Part shown: positions 12,407 to 21,340 of the stretch, piece after piece
Position numbering within the stretch: the stretch's first letter is position 1
Layout of the letters: the number at the start of each line of letters is the position of its first letter
Assembly (NCBI GenBank): GCA_017792365.1
Contig: CP051229.1
Coordinates: 3,223,725 to 3,287,724, forward strand
Length of the DNA: 64,000 nt
From: Hyphomonas sp.
Lineage (GTDB): Bacteria > Pseudomonadota > Alphaproteobacteria > Caulobacterales > Hyphomonadaceae
Reading direction: 5' to 3'
Notes under the pieces: generated by a model
Told to the model about the DNA's origin: nothing
Database searches by the model: none
What the model saw: the letters and a program-made list of their open reading frames with translations, nothing else
Position numbers and translations under genes: made by a program

Positions 12407-12838
12407 ATGAGAGAAATCTCCCAAGACAAGAAAATCGTGACGGTCGTCGCGGCGGCGCTGGTTCGAGCGGACAAGCGCATCCTGCTGGCGCGCCGACCGG
12501 AGGGAAAACCGATGGCCGGACTTTGGGAATTGCCGGGGGGCAAGCTCGAACAGGGCGAAAGCCCCGAAATCGCGCTGGTGCGTGAACTGCGCGAGGAACT
12601 GGCGATTGGGGTGGAGCCGGACAATCTGAAGCCGTTCACCTTCGCGTCCCATGCCTATGACGATTTCCACCTGCTGATGCCGGTATTCATGTGCCGCGAG
12701 TGGGAAGGGGAGCCGACGCCGCAGGAGCTGCAGGAGATCGCCTGGGCCGCGGCGGAGGATGTACACGAATACCCGGCGCCGGCGGCGGACAAGCCGCTCT
12801 TCGACAGTTTCATAGAATGGGTTGGCAAAGCGGCATGA
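12407..12838 (+). CDS. mutT: MutT-type (d)NTP pyrophosphohydrolase
   Basis: Nudix hydrolase of 143 residues. The Nudix box GGKLEQGESPEIALVRELRE plus EEL is complete, with the catalytic Glu residues in REELAI. MutT cleans oxidised nucleotides such as 8-oxo-dGTP from the pool. The start at 12407 removes an unrelated N-terminal extension that overlaps argJ. Its stop overlaps the start of the pilin gene (ATGA), so the two are translationally coupled. Confidence 0.88.
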   Translation: MREISQDKKIVTVVAAALVRADKRILLARRPEGKPMAGLWELPGGKLEQGESPEIALVRELREELAIGVEPDNLKPFTFASHAYDDFHLLMPVFMCREWEGEPTPQELQEIAWAAAEDVHEYPAPAADKPLFDSFIEWVGKAA

Positions 12839-13017
12839 ACACGCTGTACAACAAGCTTCGGGCTTTCGGCCGGAACATACACGGCGCCACAGCGATCGAG
12901 TACGCGCTGATCGCCGGGATCATCTCTCTTGCGGTCGTCGGCGGGGCGACATTGATCGGCCAGTCCGCGAACGCCGGCTTTGTCAGTGTCGATGAACAGG
13001 TCTGGAGCGACGACTAG
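12835..13017 (+). CDS. Flp/Fap-type pilin subunit
   Basis: A 60-residue type IVb pilin precursor. A short basic leader ends at Gly, followed by ATAIEYALIAGIISLAVVGG, the hallmark Flp N-terminal helix with Glu at position 5 after the predicted cleavage. Maturation would need a CpaA-type prepilin peptidase, and none is in the window. The gene overlaps mutT by 4 bp and the convergent methyltransferase by 4 bp, so it is an isolated pilin away from any tad cluster. It may be an accessory or minor pilin. Confidence 0.85.
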   Translation: MNTLYNKLRAFGRNIHGATAIEYALIAGIISLAVVGGATLIGQSANAGFVSVDEQVWSDD

Positions 13018-13952
13018 TCCCTTTTGCCGCCCGGCTTTTCGCCGGCTGACTGTTCCCTGACGCCGAGTGCATCCGCCAGTCGAACCTTGGCGCTGCCGGG
13101 ACGCTTTGGCACCGGCTGGCCGGCCGCCGGCGCCCAACCGGACAGCGTGACGATTTCGAAGGTCGCACGGATGCGCCCGTCCCGGTCAGCAAACTCCTGA
13201 GCGTAGATCTCCGCCGCACGCATCAGAATGCCTCGCGTGAGGGGCGGACCGCTGCGATCGGCGAACGCCGCGGTCTCGCCCATCCCGCGCAGGTCAGACA
13301 AGAGCTTCAGCATGGAATCGTAGCGCACGACAATTGTGTCGGCGTCGGCCACCGGCATGGCGAAACCGGTTCGCTGCAGGAGCTGGGCGCCATCGATGAC
13401 GTCCAGGTACGGTGAAACCCGCATCGCGGCGCCGCCGCGGATCTCGGTCTCCGCGCGCAGCAGCGCCTGCCGCAATTCACCCAGCGACCCCGCGCCCGGG
13501 AGCGCTGCGAGCAGAAGTCCATCGGGCTTCAAGGCCCGCTGCAGCTGGATCAACGCGCCCGGCAGGTCGTTCACCCAGTGAAGCGACAAGGCGGATGCTG
13601 CGAGATCGAACGACCCTTCCGCGAAGGGCAACGCCTCCTCGTCGGCGCAAACGCTCAACGGGGGGGAGCAGAACGCCGGCGAGATGTCGCTCCGGATGAC
13701 ATGGCGGCCGTCAGCGGCGAGCGCGCTTGCCAGGACGCCGCTGTGGGCGCCGAGGTCGAGCACAGTCGGAAACTCACGATTGATCGCAAGAAGCCGGTCT
13801 GCCAGGTCTTCCGATACGCGCTGTTTCAGGAAAGAGTAGCTGTTGTAGGTTGGCGCGGCACGGTCGCGACGGCGCGCATGCAGGGTCCGATCGAAGACCT
13901 GCGGCACGCCGATGGTCGGCGCGGTGACGGGGGAAGGGGGACGTTCAGACAT
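13014..13952 (-). CDS. BioC/NDUFAF5-like SAM-dependent methyltransferase
   Basis: Class I methyltransferase of 312 residues. Motif I is VLDLGAHSGVLASAL, with the acidic loop D at VIRSDIS and the post-I segment SALSLHWVNDLPGAL. The SxLxLHWVNDLP signature is shared by BioC and by mitochondrial NDUFAF5-like proteins common in alphaproteobacteria; with no bio genes nearby, the latter group is the better guess. Motif I has GAHSG instead of the usual GCGTG. The gene is divergent from comF; the two start codons share one base at 13952. Confidence 0.8.
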   Translation of the reverse strand: MSERPPSPVTAPTIGVPQVFDRTLHARRRDRAAPTYNSYSFLKQRVSEDLADRLLAINREFPTVLDLGAHSGVLASALAADGRHVIRSDISPAFCSPPLSVCADEEALPFAEGSFDLAASALSLHWVNDLPGALIQLQRALKPDGLLLAALPGAGSLGELRQALLRAETEIRGGAAMRVSPYLDVIDGAQLLQRTGFAMPVADADTIVVRYDSMLKLLSDLRGMGETAAFADRSGPPLTRGILMRAAEIYAQEFADRDGRIRATFEIVTLSGWAPAAGQPVPKRPGSAKVRLADALGVREQSAGEKPGGKRD

Positions 13953-14734
13953 TGCGGGACAATCTATCCGGCTCTCGCGGCAAGGCCAGCAGCGCGCTTC
14001 GTCGCGGGGCTGACCGCCTTTCAAGGTTGATCTGGCCGACCACGTCCCTGATTTCCGGTCGGGAGGTAGCCGGCCCCGGCGTGCTGGAGCCTCACTACTG
14101 GTCGCAGCTGAAGTTCCTTTCGGGCGCGATGTGCCAGCGCTGCGGCACGCCGTTCGAGATTGTTGTCGACCCCGATCAATGGTGCGGCGCCTGTATGGCC
14201 AGTCCGCCGGTCTATCATCGCGCGCGGGCGGCGCTGGAGTACGGCGACGTCTCCCGCCAGATCGTGCTGGCGCTGAAACACAGCGGCCGCCGGGACGGCC
14301 TGCCGACGATTGCGGCATGGATGACGACGGCGGCGCAGGAACTGGTGCAGGACGCGGACATGCTTGCGCCCGTTCCCTTGCACTACTTTCGGTTGGTGAG
14401 GCGGGGCTTCAACCAGTCCGTGTGGCTCGCAGCCGCGCTGGGCCGGCGTATCGACAAGCCTGTCTATGTCGACATTCTCCACCGCCGTCGCCACACCCCG
14501 ATCCAGGGCGGCCTGTCGGCCGATGCGCGCAGGCGCAATGTGGCGGGCGCGTTCAGGGTGCCGGAACGATACCGGAAGCGGATCGAGGGCAAGACCATCC
14601 TGCTGGTCGACGATGTCCTGACGACCGGCGCAACGGTGCAGGCCTGCGCGCGTGCACTGAAATCAGGCGGCGCCGCGAGTATCGATGTCGTGACACTTGC
14701 GCGCGTTGCAGGCCCGCGCAGCGTCCCCATATAA
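13952..14734 (+). CDS. comF: ComF-family phosphoribosyltransferase-like protein
   Basis: A 260-residue protein with the PRPP-binding motif LLVDDVLTTGATVQAC and the ComF motifs APVPLHYFRLVRRGFNQS and RRRHTPIQGGLS. ComF proteins assist DNA uptake or repair by a still unclear mechanism. One zinc-type Cys set is present (CQRCGTPF and CGACM), but the N-terminal CxxC normally found in PPxCxxC reads TSLISG here, so the first zinc ribbon is lost. The start is TTG at 13952; a later start is possible but would not restore the missing cysteines. Confidence 0.82.
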   Translation: MRDNLSGSRGKASSALRRGADRLSRLIWPTTSLISGREVAGPGVLEPHYWSQLKFLSGAMCQRCGTPFEIVVDPDQWCGACMASPPVYHRARAALEYGDVSRQIVLALKHSGRRDGLPTIAAWMTTAAQELVQDADMLAPVPLHYFRLVRRGFNQSVWLAAALGRRIDKPVYVDILHRRRHTPIQGGLSADARRRNVAGAFRVPERYRKRIEGKTILLVDDVLTTGATVQACARALKSGGAASIDVVTLARVAGPRSVPI

Positions 14735-14762
14735 ATCGTGTTCAACTACTTCGAGGATGAGA

Positions 14763-15026
14763 ATGGCGAAAGTCGAAATCTATACTCGTGATTTCTGCGG
14801 TTTTTGCTCCAGAGCAAAATCGCTACTGGAGTCCAAGAACATCAAGTTCACGGAATACAATATCGGAATGGACCCTGACCTGCGTCCGGAGATGATACAG
14901 CGCTCGAATGGCGGGCTCACCGTTCCGCAGATTTTCATTAACGATGACCACATTGGCGGGTGCGATGATTTGTTCGCACTGGAACAGGCGGGACGGTTGG
15001 ACCCCGCCCTCGCGCAAGCCGGGTAA
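14763..15026 (+). CDS. grxC: glutaredoxin 3 (GrxC type)
   Basis: A small cytoplasmic thiol-disulfide oxidoreductase of 87 residues. The dithiol active site is CGFC (residues about 12-15); TVPQIFIN with the cis-Pro and the GGCDD glutathione-binding motif follow. The start ATG lies behind a GAGGATGAGA stretch and gives the standard MAKVEIYT opening. It sits between comF and a DUF1178 gene, an order seen widely in alphaproteobacteria. Confidence 0.93.
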   Translation: MAKVEIYTRDFCGFCSRAKSLLESKNIKFTEYNIGMDPDLRPEMIQRSNGGLTVPQIFINDDHIGGCDDLFALEQAGRLDPALAQAG

Positions 15027-15049
15027 GAGAGGCAAGTCGAAGGGTAGCC

Positions 15050-15487
15050 ATGATCAGGTATGCTCTTGAATGCGTTGGCGAGCACCAGTTCGAAGCCTGG
15101 TTCTCGAACTCCGAGGCCTACGAAAAACAGCGCCGCCGCGGGCTCATCGAGTGTCCGGAGTGCGGCAGCCGCAAGGTGCAGAAGCAGATCATGGCTCCTG
15201 CAGTGAGCGGCACCAAGAAATCGGCGCCCGCCGACCAAATGGAGGTCATGGCCGCGAGGTTTGCCGGCGAGGTGCGCAAGCAGATCGCAAACACGCACGA
15301 ATTCGTCGGGGAGCGGTTCGCGTCCGAGGCGCGGGCCATGCACGCCGGCGAAAAGGACGCCCGGCCCGTCTGGGGTCAGGTCAGTCCCGAGGTTGCCAAG
15401 GAGCTGAGGGAAGAAGGGGTTCCGGCCATGCCATTGCCTGCGCCCTTCGCGCCCCAACCGCCGAAAAAGTCGCGAGAACTCAATTAG
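15050..15487 (+). CDS. DUF1178 family protein
   Basis: A 145-residue protein of the DUF1178 family, conserved in alpha- and betaproteobacteria, function unknown. It opens with the family motif MIRYALECVGEHQFEAWF and has a zinc-ribbon-like pair CPECG. Only that one Cys pair is obvious here. A charged middle segment and a proline-rich tail follow. It starts 23 bp after grxC, so probably one transcript. Confidence 0.85.
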   Translation: MIRYALECVGEHQFEAWFSNSEAYEKQRRRGLIECPECGSRKVQKQIMAPAVSGTKKSAPADQMEVMAARFAGEVRKQIANTHEFVGERFASEARAMHAGEKDARPVWGQVSPEVAKELREEGVPAMPLPAPFAPQPPKKSRELN

Positions 15488-15585
15488 GAGCCTGCCGGGC
15501 TCGCCGCACGTTAGAACATCCCGACATTGCGTGTTAGAACCCTCGGAAGCAGCGCTGCAGAGCGGCGCCATCTGGATATTGATCG

Positions 15586-16418
15586 ATGAACTATGTTGAC
15601 GCGCTCGATGCGCCATCGCGCAATACCGGGCAGATCAAACTGCACGGACCGGAGGCTTTTGCGGGCATGCGGAAGGCGGGACGCCTCGCCGCCGAATGCC
15701 TCGACATGCTGGTCGACCATGTGCAACCGGGTGTGACCACGGGCGCGCTGGATGACCTTGCCCGCGACTTTGTCCTGTCGCACGGCGCGACGCCGGCGTG
15801 CATGTTCTACCGGGGCTATCGGCACACGATCTGTACCTCCATCAACGAGGTTGTCTGCCATGGCATTCCCGGCGAAAGGGCGCTGAAGGATGGCGACATC
15901 GTCAACATCGACGTCACTGTGATCGTTGACGGGTGGCACGGCGACACGTCTCGCATGTATTCCGTCGGTTCGCCGAAGCGGAAGGCGACGAGGCTCATGG
16001 ACGTGACCTATGAGTGCCTGCAGCGCGGCATCGCGGCGGTGAAGCCGGGCAATACGCTCGGCGATATCGGCGCAGCCATCCAGGCGCATGCCGAGCGCAA
16101 CCGCTATTCTGTCGTCGAGGCTTTCTGCGGGCACGGCCTAGGACGGATCTTCCACGACGCGCCCAACATCCTGCACTTCGGGCGCAAGGGCGCTGGCGAG
16201 AAGCTGCAGGCCGGCATGTTCTTCACCATCGAGCCGATGATCAACATCGGGCGCCGGGACGTGGCGCTGATGCCGGACGGCTGGACGGCGAAGACCAGGA
16301 CCGGTCTTTGACGGCCCAGTTCGAGCATTCCATCGGCGTGACCGAGGACGGCTGTGAGATTTTCACGCTGTCGCCGAAAGGTCTGCACACGCCCCACAAT
16401 CCCGAGCTGTCTGCCTGA
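15586..16418 (+). CDS. map: methionine aminopeptidase type I (frameshifted)
   Basis: Removes the N-terminal Met from nascent proteins and is normally essential. The metal ligands are visible: Asp in NIDVTVIVDGWHGD, the second Asp of HGDTSRMY, His in GHGLGRIFHDAPNI, and Glu in FTIEPM. The final Glu lies in AQFEHSIGVTEDG, but in a different frame. A missing G in the run at 16298-16299 explains this; with it restored the protein runs to 16418 at normal length. As read, it stops early after KTRTGL and lacks the last metal ligand. A sequencing error is the likely cause. Confidence 0.87.
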
Positions 16419-16440
16419 TCGATCATCTGGGGGCAGGGGA

Positions 16441-17169
16441 ATGGGTGGCGCTGGCGATAGCGAAGACGAACAGCCGAAGGCCGCGTCGCGCGGGCCCACA
16501 AAGCACTTCCATGGGCACCGCGACCGACTGCGTCAGCGCATCATGCAGGGGGATGGATCCGGCCTGCAGGATTATGAACTTCTCGAACTGCTGCTGTGCG
16601 CGTTCATTCCGCGACGTGACGTGAAACCGATCGCCAAGGAAATGCTCTCGCGGTTTGGCTCGGTCTCCGCAGCCCTTGGCGCCGACCCGCGCCGATTGAT
16701 GGAGATTGAAGGGATCGGCGAGACGTCGGTCGCCTACATCCGCGCCACGCATCGCCTGCTGGGTCAGGCGTCGAAGGACAGCGTGGCTGCGCGACCCGTC
16801 ATCTCGAATTGGGCGGCGCTGCAGAACTACGTGCGGACACAATTGCGGCACGAGAAGACCGAGCAGGTTCGGGTCTTGTTTCTGGACCGCAAGAACAAGC
16901 TGATCGCGGACGAGGTGACCGGGCGCGGCACCGTCGATCATGCGCCAGTCTACCCGAGGGAGATTGCGCGCAGGGCGATCGAGCTGTCGGCCTCGGCGGT
17001 GATCCTCGTGCACAACCATCCAAGCGGCGACCCCACGCCATCGCGCGCTGACGTAACCATGACGCGCGACATCATCGAGGCGCTCGAAGCGCTCGACATC
17101 AAGCTCCACGATCACCTTGTAGTGGGCGCCGACGAAACGATCAGCATGAAGGCCCAGGGTCTGATCTGA
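16441..17169 (+). CDS. radC: RadC family JAB/MPN-domain protein
   Basis: A 242-residue RadC protein. The N-terminal helix-hairpin-helix region (LMEIEGIGETSVAYIRA) precedes a JAB domain with the JAMM metal motif HNHPSGDPTPSRAD. The biochemical role of RadC is unsettled despite its old link to DNA repair. The start is the ATG at 16441 after GGGGCAGGGG. It follows map by 22 bp. Everything expected of the family is present. Confidence 0.9.
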   Translation: MGGAGDSEDEQPKAASRGPTKHFHGHRDRLRQRIMQGDGSGLQDYELLELLLCAFIPRRDVKPIAKEMLSRFGSVSAALGADPRRLMEIEGIGETSVAYIRATHRLLGQASKDSVAARPVISNWAALQNYVRTQLRHEKTEQVRVLFLDRKNKLIADEVTGRGTVDHAPVYPREIARRAIELSASAVILVHNHPSGDPTPSRADVTMTRDIIEALEALDIKLHDHLVVGADETISMKAQGLI

Positions 17170-17476
17170 TCTCTGTATCGGGGGCGGCCTCGCGTCCGTT
17201 GGGGCCAGCGCGGGTGGGGGGGCTTGTAGCCGCTTGTTCATCAGACACCCAAAGACGCCGCCAACAAGTGCGCGAGCTACGCGAATCGGGGTGGACCTGT
17301 TCGTGACTTCAACTAAGCTCGATCCATCGGGAACCCCAATAGAACAATCCTGCCTGAAGAGTATCGGGCTGAGGTTGGCGCGGGAGGCCGCCGCCGACTC
17401 GTCTCAGTGATCGAGGGCCGAGACGAGCGGACAATAAAACAAAGCCGCCACAGTGCGGATCAGGGGAGGAGCATAT
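17170..17476. other. intergenic region upstream of the MFS gene
   Basis: No gene is supported in these 307 bases. They contain an 8-bp inverted repeat, CTCGTCTC at 17398-17405 and GAGACGAG at 17420-17427. It lies about 50-80 bp before the MFS start and could be an operator for a local repressor or a leader hairpin. Confidence 0.4.
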
Positions 17477-18984
17477 ATGGGCGCGCCAACCGCTGCGGGA
17501 GCAGCGCCGGGGACCGACGAGTCCCAAGGGCATATCACCGGCTACGGCACGAAGGCGTATCGCTCGTACGTGCTTGTCTCGCTTATGGTGATCTACATCC
17601 TGAACTTTATTGACCGCGGGCTCCTGTCCGTTGTGGCGCGCCCGCTGAAGGCCGAGCTGCTGATCGGCGACACTGCCTTCGGCTTGCTGACCGGCTTTGG
17701 CTTCGCGCTGCTCTACACCATCGTCGGGATACCTCTGGCGCGGATCGCCGAGCGCAGAAACCGCGTCTGGATCATGGGCATTTGCGTCATGCTGTGGTCG
17801 ATCATGACCGCGCTATGCGGTCTCGCAACAGACATAACGATCGGTTCGATGGTGATCGGCGGATTTTGGATACTGCTGGTGTGCAGGATCGGGGTCGGCA
17901 TCGGAGAAGCGGGATGTACGCCGCCCGCGAACTCCGTGATTGCGGATTACTACCCACCGGGAAAGCGTTCCACGGCGCTTGGCTTTTATGCGATGGGCGT
18001 CACCCTCGGTACGACCCTGGCGAACCTGATCGGTGGTCCGGTAGCAGACGCCTTTGGCTGGCGGGCCGCCTTTTTCATTCTAGGGCTGCCGGGCGTAGCG
18101 ATCGGCATCCTCCTGATCCTGACGGTGAGGGAACCGCCAAGAGGGTTCAGCGATCCACCCGATGCGAGGAAGGTCCAAAGCGCCAGTCTCAGTCAGGCGC
18201 TGAATGAGTTGTTCTCCAAACCGTCATTCTGGACGATGGCTGCTGGCGCGACGATCGCCGCGTTCTGCGGTTATGCCGTTGCTAGTTTCCAGTCTTTGTA
18301 TCTCCAGAGAACGTTTGATGTCACCGCCGGCGAGGCTGCCGTCTGGTTCAACGCACCGGCGTATGCTGCCGGCGCGCTCGGCACCTTCCTCCTTGGCTGG
18401 ATTGCGGAGAAGCTCGGCAAGCGTTCAACGAACTCGATCGCCCGGCTTGCTGCCGGTGGAATGTTCCTTTGTGTGCCGTTTTACTTCTTGGCTTTCACGA
18501 CAGACTCGATGATGTGGTGCATGATCGGCCGGCGACAGGTCATTTCGTGAAGTACGGCTATCTCGCCGCGCAATACACGATCGGCCAGGGCGTCGTATCC
18601 ATGCGCGTGCGCGCCACCGCGACAGCTATCTTGTTGTTCGTCATCAACCTGCTCGGATATGGCTTGGGACCCCTTTTTGCAGGGTTTCTCAGCGACTTCT
18701 TCTTCAGATCGAGCGCAGCAGCTGAGGGTTACGAAGGCCTCGGCACGGCGGTTTGCGACGGAGCCCAACAGGCCTTGCAGGATGCAGGTGAAGGCTCCGT
18801 AGTTGCAGATGTGCTCGCTGGCCTCGCACGGCCAATGACGGAAGCCGAGTTCGCGTTCTGTGAAATCGCCAATGCCAGCGCGACAGAGGCGTCAATGCTC
18901 ACGATATCCGCAATGTATGCGCTTGGCGGGATCATGTTCGTTTTCTGCATGTTCACGCTGAACAAGGACATGGTTGCGCGGTAG
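17477..18984 (+). CDS. spinster-type MFS transporter (frameshifted)
   Basis: Major facilitator with about 12 TM segments. The opening YVLVSLMVIYILNFIDRGLLSV and the GIGEAG motif in TM5 fit the spinster-like branch of MFS permeases, whose bacterial substrates are mostly unknown. The frame breaks near 18529-18530. One missing C in CGGCC(C)GGCG restores MIGPATGHFVKYGYLAAQ and continues to 18984. The start is ATG at 17477 behind a strong GGGGAGGAG. It is single, with its own terminator at 19011-19049. Confidence 0.82.
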
Positions 18985-19010
18985 GCGGTCACGCCGGACA
19001 TTTAAGACTT

Positions 19011-19049
19011 GGCGGCTCCCTGCCTTGAGCGGGGAGCCGCCTGCGTTTT
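19011..19049 (+). terminator. intrinsic terminator after the MFS gene
   Basis: A perfect 10-bp stem (GGCGGCTCCC / GGGAGCCGCC) with an 11-nt loop is followed after 4 nt by TTTT. It lies 26 bp after the MFS stop codon and before purB. Confidence 0.75.
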
Positions 19050-19120
19050 GGGCCCATTTGCCAGCGGCCGCGTGCGCAGCTACACCCCGCCGCAACTGTT
19101 CTGGATAGGAATGTGGCCCG

Positions 19121-20431
19121 ATGATCCCACGCTACGCCCGCGCTGAGATGACCGACATCTGGACGTCGGAAAGCAAGTATTCGATCTGGCTTGAGATCGA
19201 AACGCTGGCGGCTGAGGCGATGGCCGAACTGGGTGTGGTGCCCGTCGGGGCGGCGAAGGCGGCGCGCGAGCGGGGCGGTTTCGATGTCGACCGGGTCGAC
19301 GCCATCGAGCGCGAAGTCAAACACGACGTCATCGCCTTCCTCACCTCGGTTGCAGAACATGTCGGCGATGAGGCGCGCTTCCTTCACAAGGGAATGACGT
19401 CATCGGACGTTCTCGACACATGTCTGGCCGTCCAGCTGGTGCGGGCGAGCGACCTGCTTCTCAAGGGAGTTGATCGGGTTCTGGCCGCGCTGGAAAAGCG
19501 CGCGTTCGAGCACAAGCTGACGCCGACGATCGGGCGCAGCCATGGCATCCACGCGGAACCGACCACGTTCGGCGTCAAGCTGGCCCGCTTTCACGCCGAG
19601 ATGGCGCGCGGCCGCAAGCGCCTCGAGACGGCCCGCGAGGAGATCGCGACGTGTGCGCTGTCCGGGGCCGTCGGCACCTTCGCCAATATCGATCCGCGCG
19701 TTGAGGATATGGTGGCGGAGAAACTCGGGCTCGTGGTCGAGCCGGTGTCATCGCAGGTGATCCCGCGCGACCGGCACGCGGCGTTCTTCGCGGCGCTCGG
19801 CGTGGTGGCGTCATCCATTGAGAATATCGCTGTCGAGATCCGGCATCTGCAGCGGACCGAGGTTCTCGAAGCGGAGGAATACTTCTCTGAGAAACAGAAG
19901 GGCTCGTCGGCGATGCCGCACAAGCGCAACCCTGTGCTCACTGAGAACCTCACCGGCCTTGCGCGTCTTGTGCGCTCTGCCGTCTACCCGGCCATGGAAA
20001 ACGTTGCGCTCTGGCACGAGCGCGACATTTCGCATTCATCCGTCGAGCGCGGCATTGGTCCGGATGCGACGATCCACCTGGATTTCGCCCTTCACCGGCT
20101 TGCGGGAGTCATCGAGAACCTTCTGGTCTATCCGGAGAACATGCTGGCCAACCTCAATCGACTTGGCGGCCTGCACAATTCGCAACGCGTTCTCCTCGCG
20201 CTTGTCGAGGCCGGTGTGTCTCGCGAGGATTCCTATCGGCTGGTCCAGCGCAACGCGATGAAGGTGTGGGCGGACCGAGATCGCGGCGAGGGTGATTTCC
20301 TGCGCAACCTGAAGGAAGATGGCGAGGTATCCGCTAAGCTGTCCGATGAGAAACTCGAAAGCCTGTTCGACCTCGACTACCACTTCAAGAATGTCGACGT
20401 GATCTTCCAGCGCGTGTTCGGCCGGGCCTGA
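19121..20431 (+). CDS. purB: adenylosuccinate lyase
   Basis: Catalyses two beta-eliminations in purine synthesis: SAICAR to AICAR and adenylosuccinate to AMP. The 436 residues are full length and open with the typical MIPRYARAEMTDIW. The fumarase/aspartase signature is intact (GSSAMPHKRNP), as are TSSDVLDT and the catalytic His region GRSHGIHAEPTTF. It is transcribed alone; purC, purS and purQ follow at a distance on the same strand. Confidence 0.97.
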   Translation: MIPRYARAEMTDIWTSESKYSIWLEIETLAAEAMAELGVVPVGAAKAARERGGFDVDRVDAIEREVKHDVIAFLTSVAEHVGDEARFLHKGMTSSDVLDTCLAVQLVRASDLLLKGVDRVLAALEKRAFEHKLTPTIGRSHGIHAEPTTFGVKLARFHAEMARGRKRLETAREEIATCALSGAVGTFANIDPRVEDMVAEKLGLVVEPVSSQVIPRDRHAAFFAALGVVASSIENIAVEIRHLQRTEVLEAEEYFSEKQKGSSAMPHKRNPVLTENLTGLARLVRSAVYPAMENVALWHERDISHSSVERGIGPDATIHLDFALHRLAGVIENLLVYPENMLANLNRLGGLHNSQRVLLALVEAGVSREDSYRLVQRNAMKVWADRDRGEGDFLRNLKEDGEVSAKLSDEKLESLFDLDYHFKNVDVIFQRVFGRA

Positions 20432-20465
20432 AAAAATGGGCCGGATCGATGAACGACCCGGCCCA
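20431..20465 (-). terminator. stem-loop with T-tract (minus strand), next to the purB stop
   Basis: TGGGCCGG (20437-20444) pairs with CCGGCCCA (20458-20465). Read on the minus strand, the stem is followed at once by six Ts (20436-20431), a standard intrinsic terminator. Read on the plus strand it has no T-tract but may still help end purB. Confidence 0.55.
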
Positions 20466-20819
20466 GTAGATGGCGGAGCACAACGCGGAGAAAAGCGTCG
20501 CTCGAAATGAAATCGCGTGCACCGGGGGAGTGCAGCTAACGCTGGGCGGCTCAACGGGGGACAGATCGCCGCCGCGCCTCGACTTCAGGGAACCAGGCCG
20601 ACGCGGACGTCGCCTTCAAAAACGAACCTGCCTGATACCCGGAAAACAAATGAGAACGACTGGCGCGGAAATGTCCGCGAGCCGTTGACCACGCTGGTGC
20701 GGCTTGGCGGCGCTGATGGCAATTCGTGGGGAAAAAACGGGAAAACCGGCCCGCCGCATGGTTAAGCAGCGGGCCTCAAAAACTGTTCGGCAGGCGAAGA
20801 TTTATTCTCCGGCCAGGAA
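20466..20819. other. gene-free interval between purB and the zeta-subunit gene
   Basis: No protein gene is convincing; short open frames on both strands lack a Shine-Dalgarno and family features. The stretch is bounded by two minus-strand terminators (20431-20465 and 20731-20775) and holds a small hairpin, CGCGGA-aatg-TCCGCG at 20664-20679. A minus-strand small RNA ending at the left terminator is conceivable. Confidence 0.35.
20731..20775 (-). terminator. intrinsic terminator after the ATPase zeta-subunit gene
   Basis: On the minus strand, GGCCCGC (20775-20769) pairs with GCGGGCC (20754-20748), followed by a T-rich run containing TTTT and TTTTTT down to 20731. It lies about 45 bp after the stop of the minus-strand gene. 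Confidence 0.6.
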
Positions 20820-21146
20820 TTAGCCGGCTTCGGCTTTGACCTGCTCAGCGGCGAGAGCCATCAGCTCTTCCATCTGGCGGCGGATCTGGTGTTCGGACTG
20901 GTCCACGCCGGCCGCTGAAAGGTCGCCGCTGACTTTGCGGAAGACGTCTTCATCGCCAGCTTCCTCGAAATCTGCCTTCACGACTTCTACGGCGTAACCG
21001 GCTGCTTCTTCGCCACTTTTTCCCATAAGTTCGGCGGCCCAGAGCCCGAGGAGCTTGTTCCTGCGGGCCGTCGCCTTGAACAGCAATTGCTGGTCGAGCG
21101 CATATTTGGCTTCTTCGCTTTTTTCCCGTTTGTCGAAACCGCTCAC
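20820..21146 (-). CDS. F1-ATPase inhibitor subunit zeta (DUF1476)
   Basis: A 108-residue protein matching the alphaproteobacterial zeta subunit, which binds F1-ATPase and blocks ATP hydrolysis, like mitochondrial IF1. The N-terminal inhibitory segment FDKREKSEEAKYALDQ and the conserved ARRNKLLGLWAAELMG are clear. The start is GTG at 21146, placed by GGAGA 8 nt upstream and by the family's conserved N-terminus; the longer open frame is spurious. It is divergent from purC and has its own terminator. Confidence 0.92.
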   Translation of the reverse strand: MSGFDKREKSEEAKYALDQQLLFKATARRNKLLGLWAAELMGKSGEEAAGYAVEVVKADFEEAGDEDVFRKVSGDLSAAGVDQSEHQIRRQMEELMALAAEQVKAEAG

Positions 21147-21340
21147 CAATGTTCTCCACTTCCAGCTTGCGCGACGCGCTTCAGCTGTCGATATACCCCC
21201 CGGGCCGCCCAAAATCACCCCCGGCAAGCATCCCGCAGCGATGCGACGCATGCTAGGTATGACGGATGGCGGCTCGCGAGAATCAGCGCGGGGCGATTTC
21301 ACCGTCCTCGTCGCCACGATGGGTTAGGAGCAGTCGCCAT

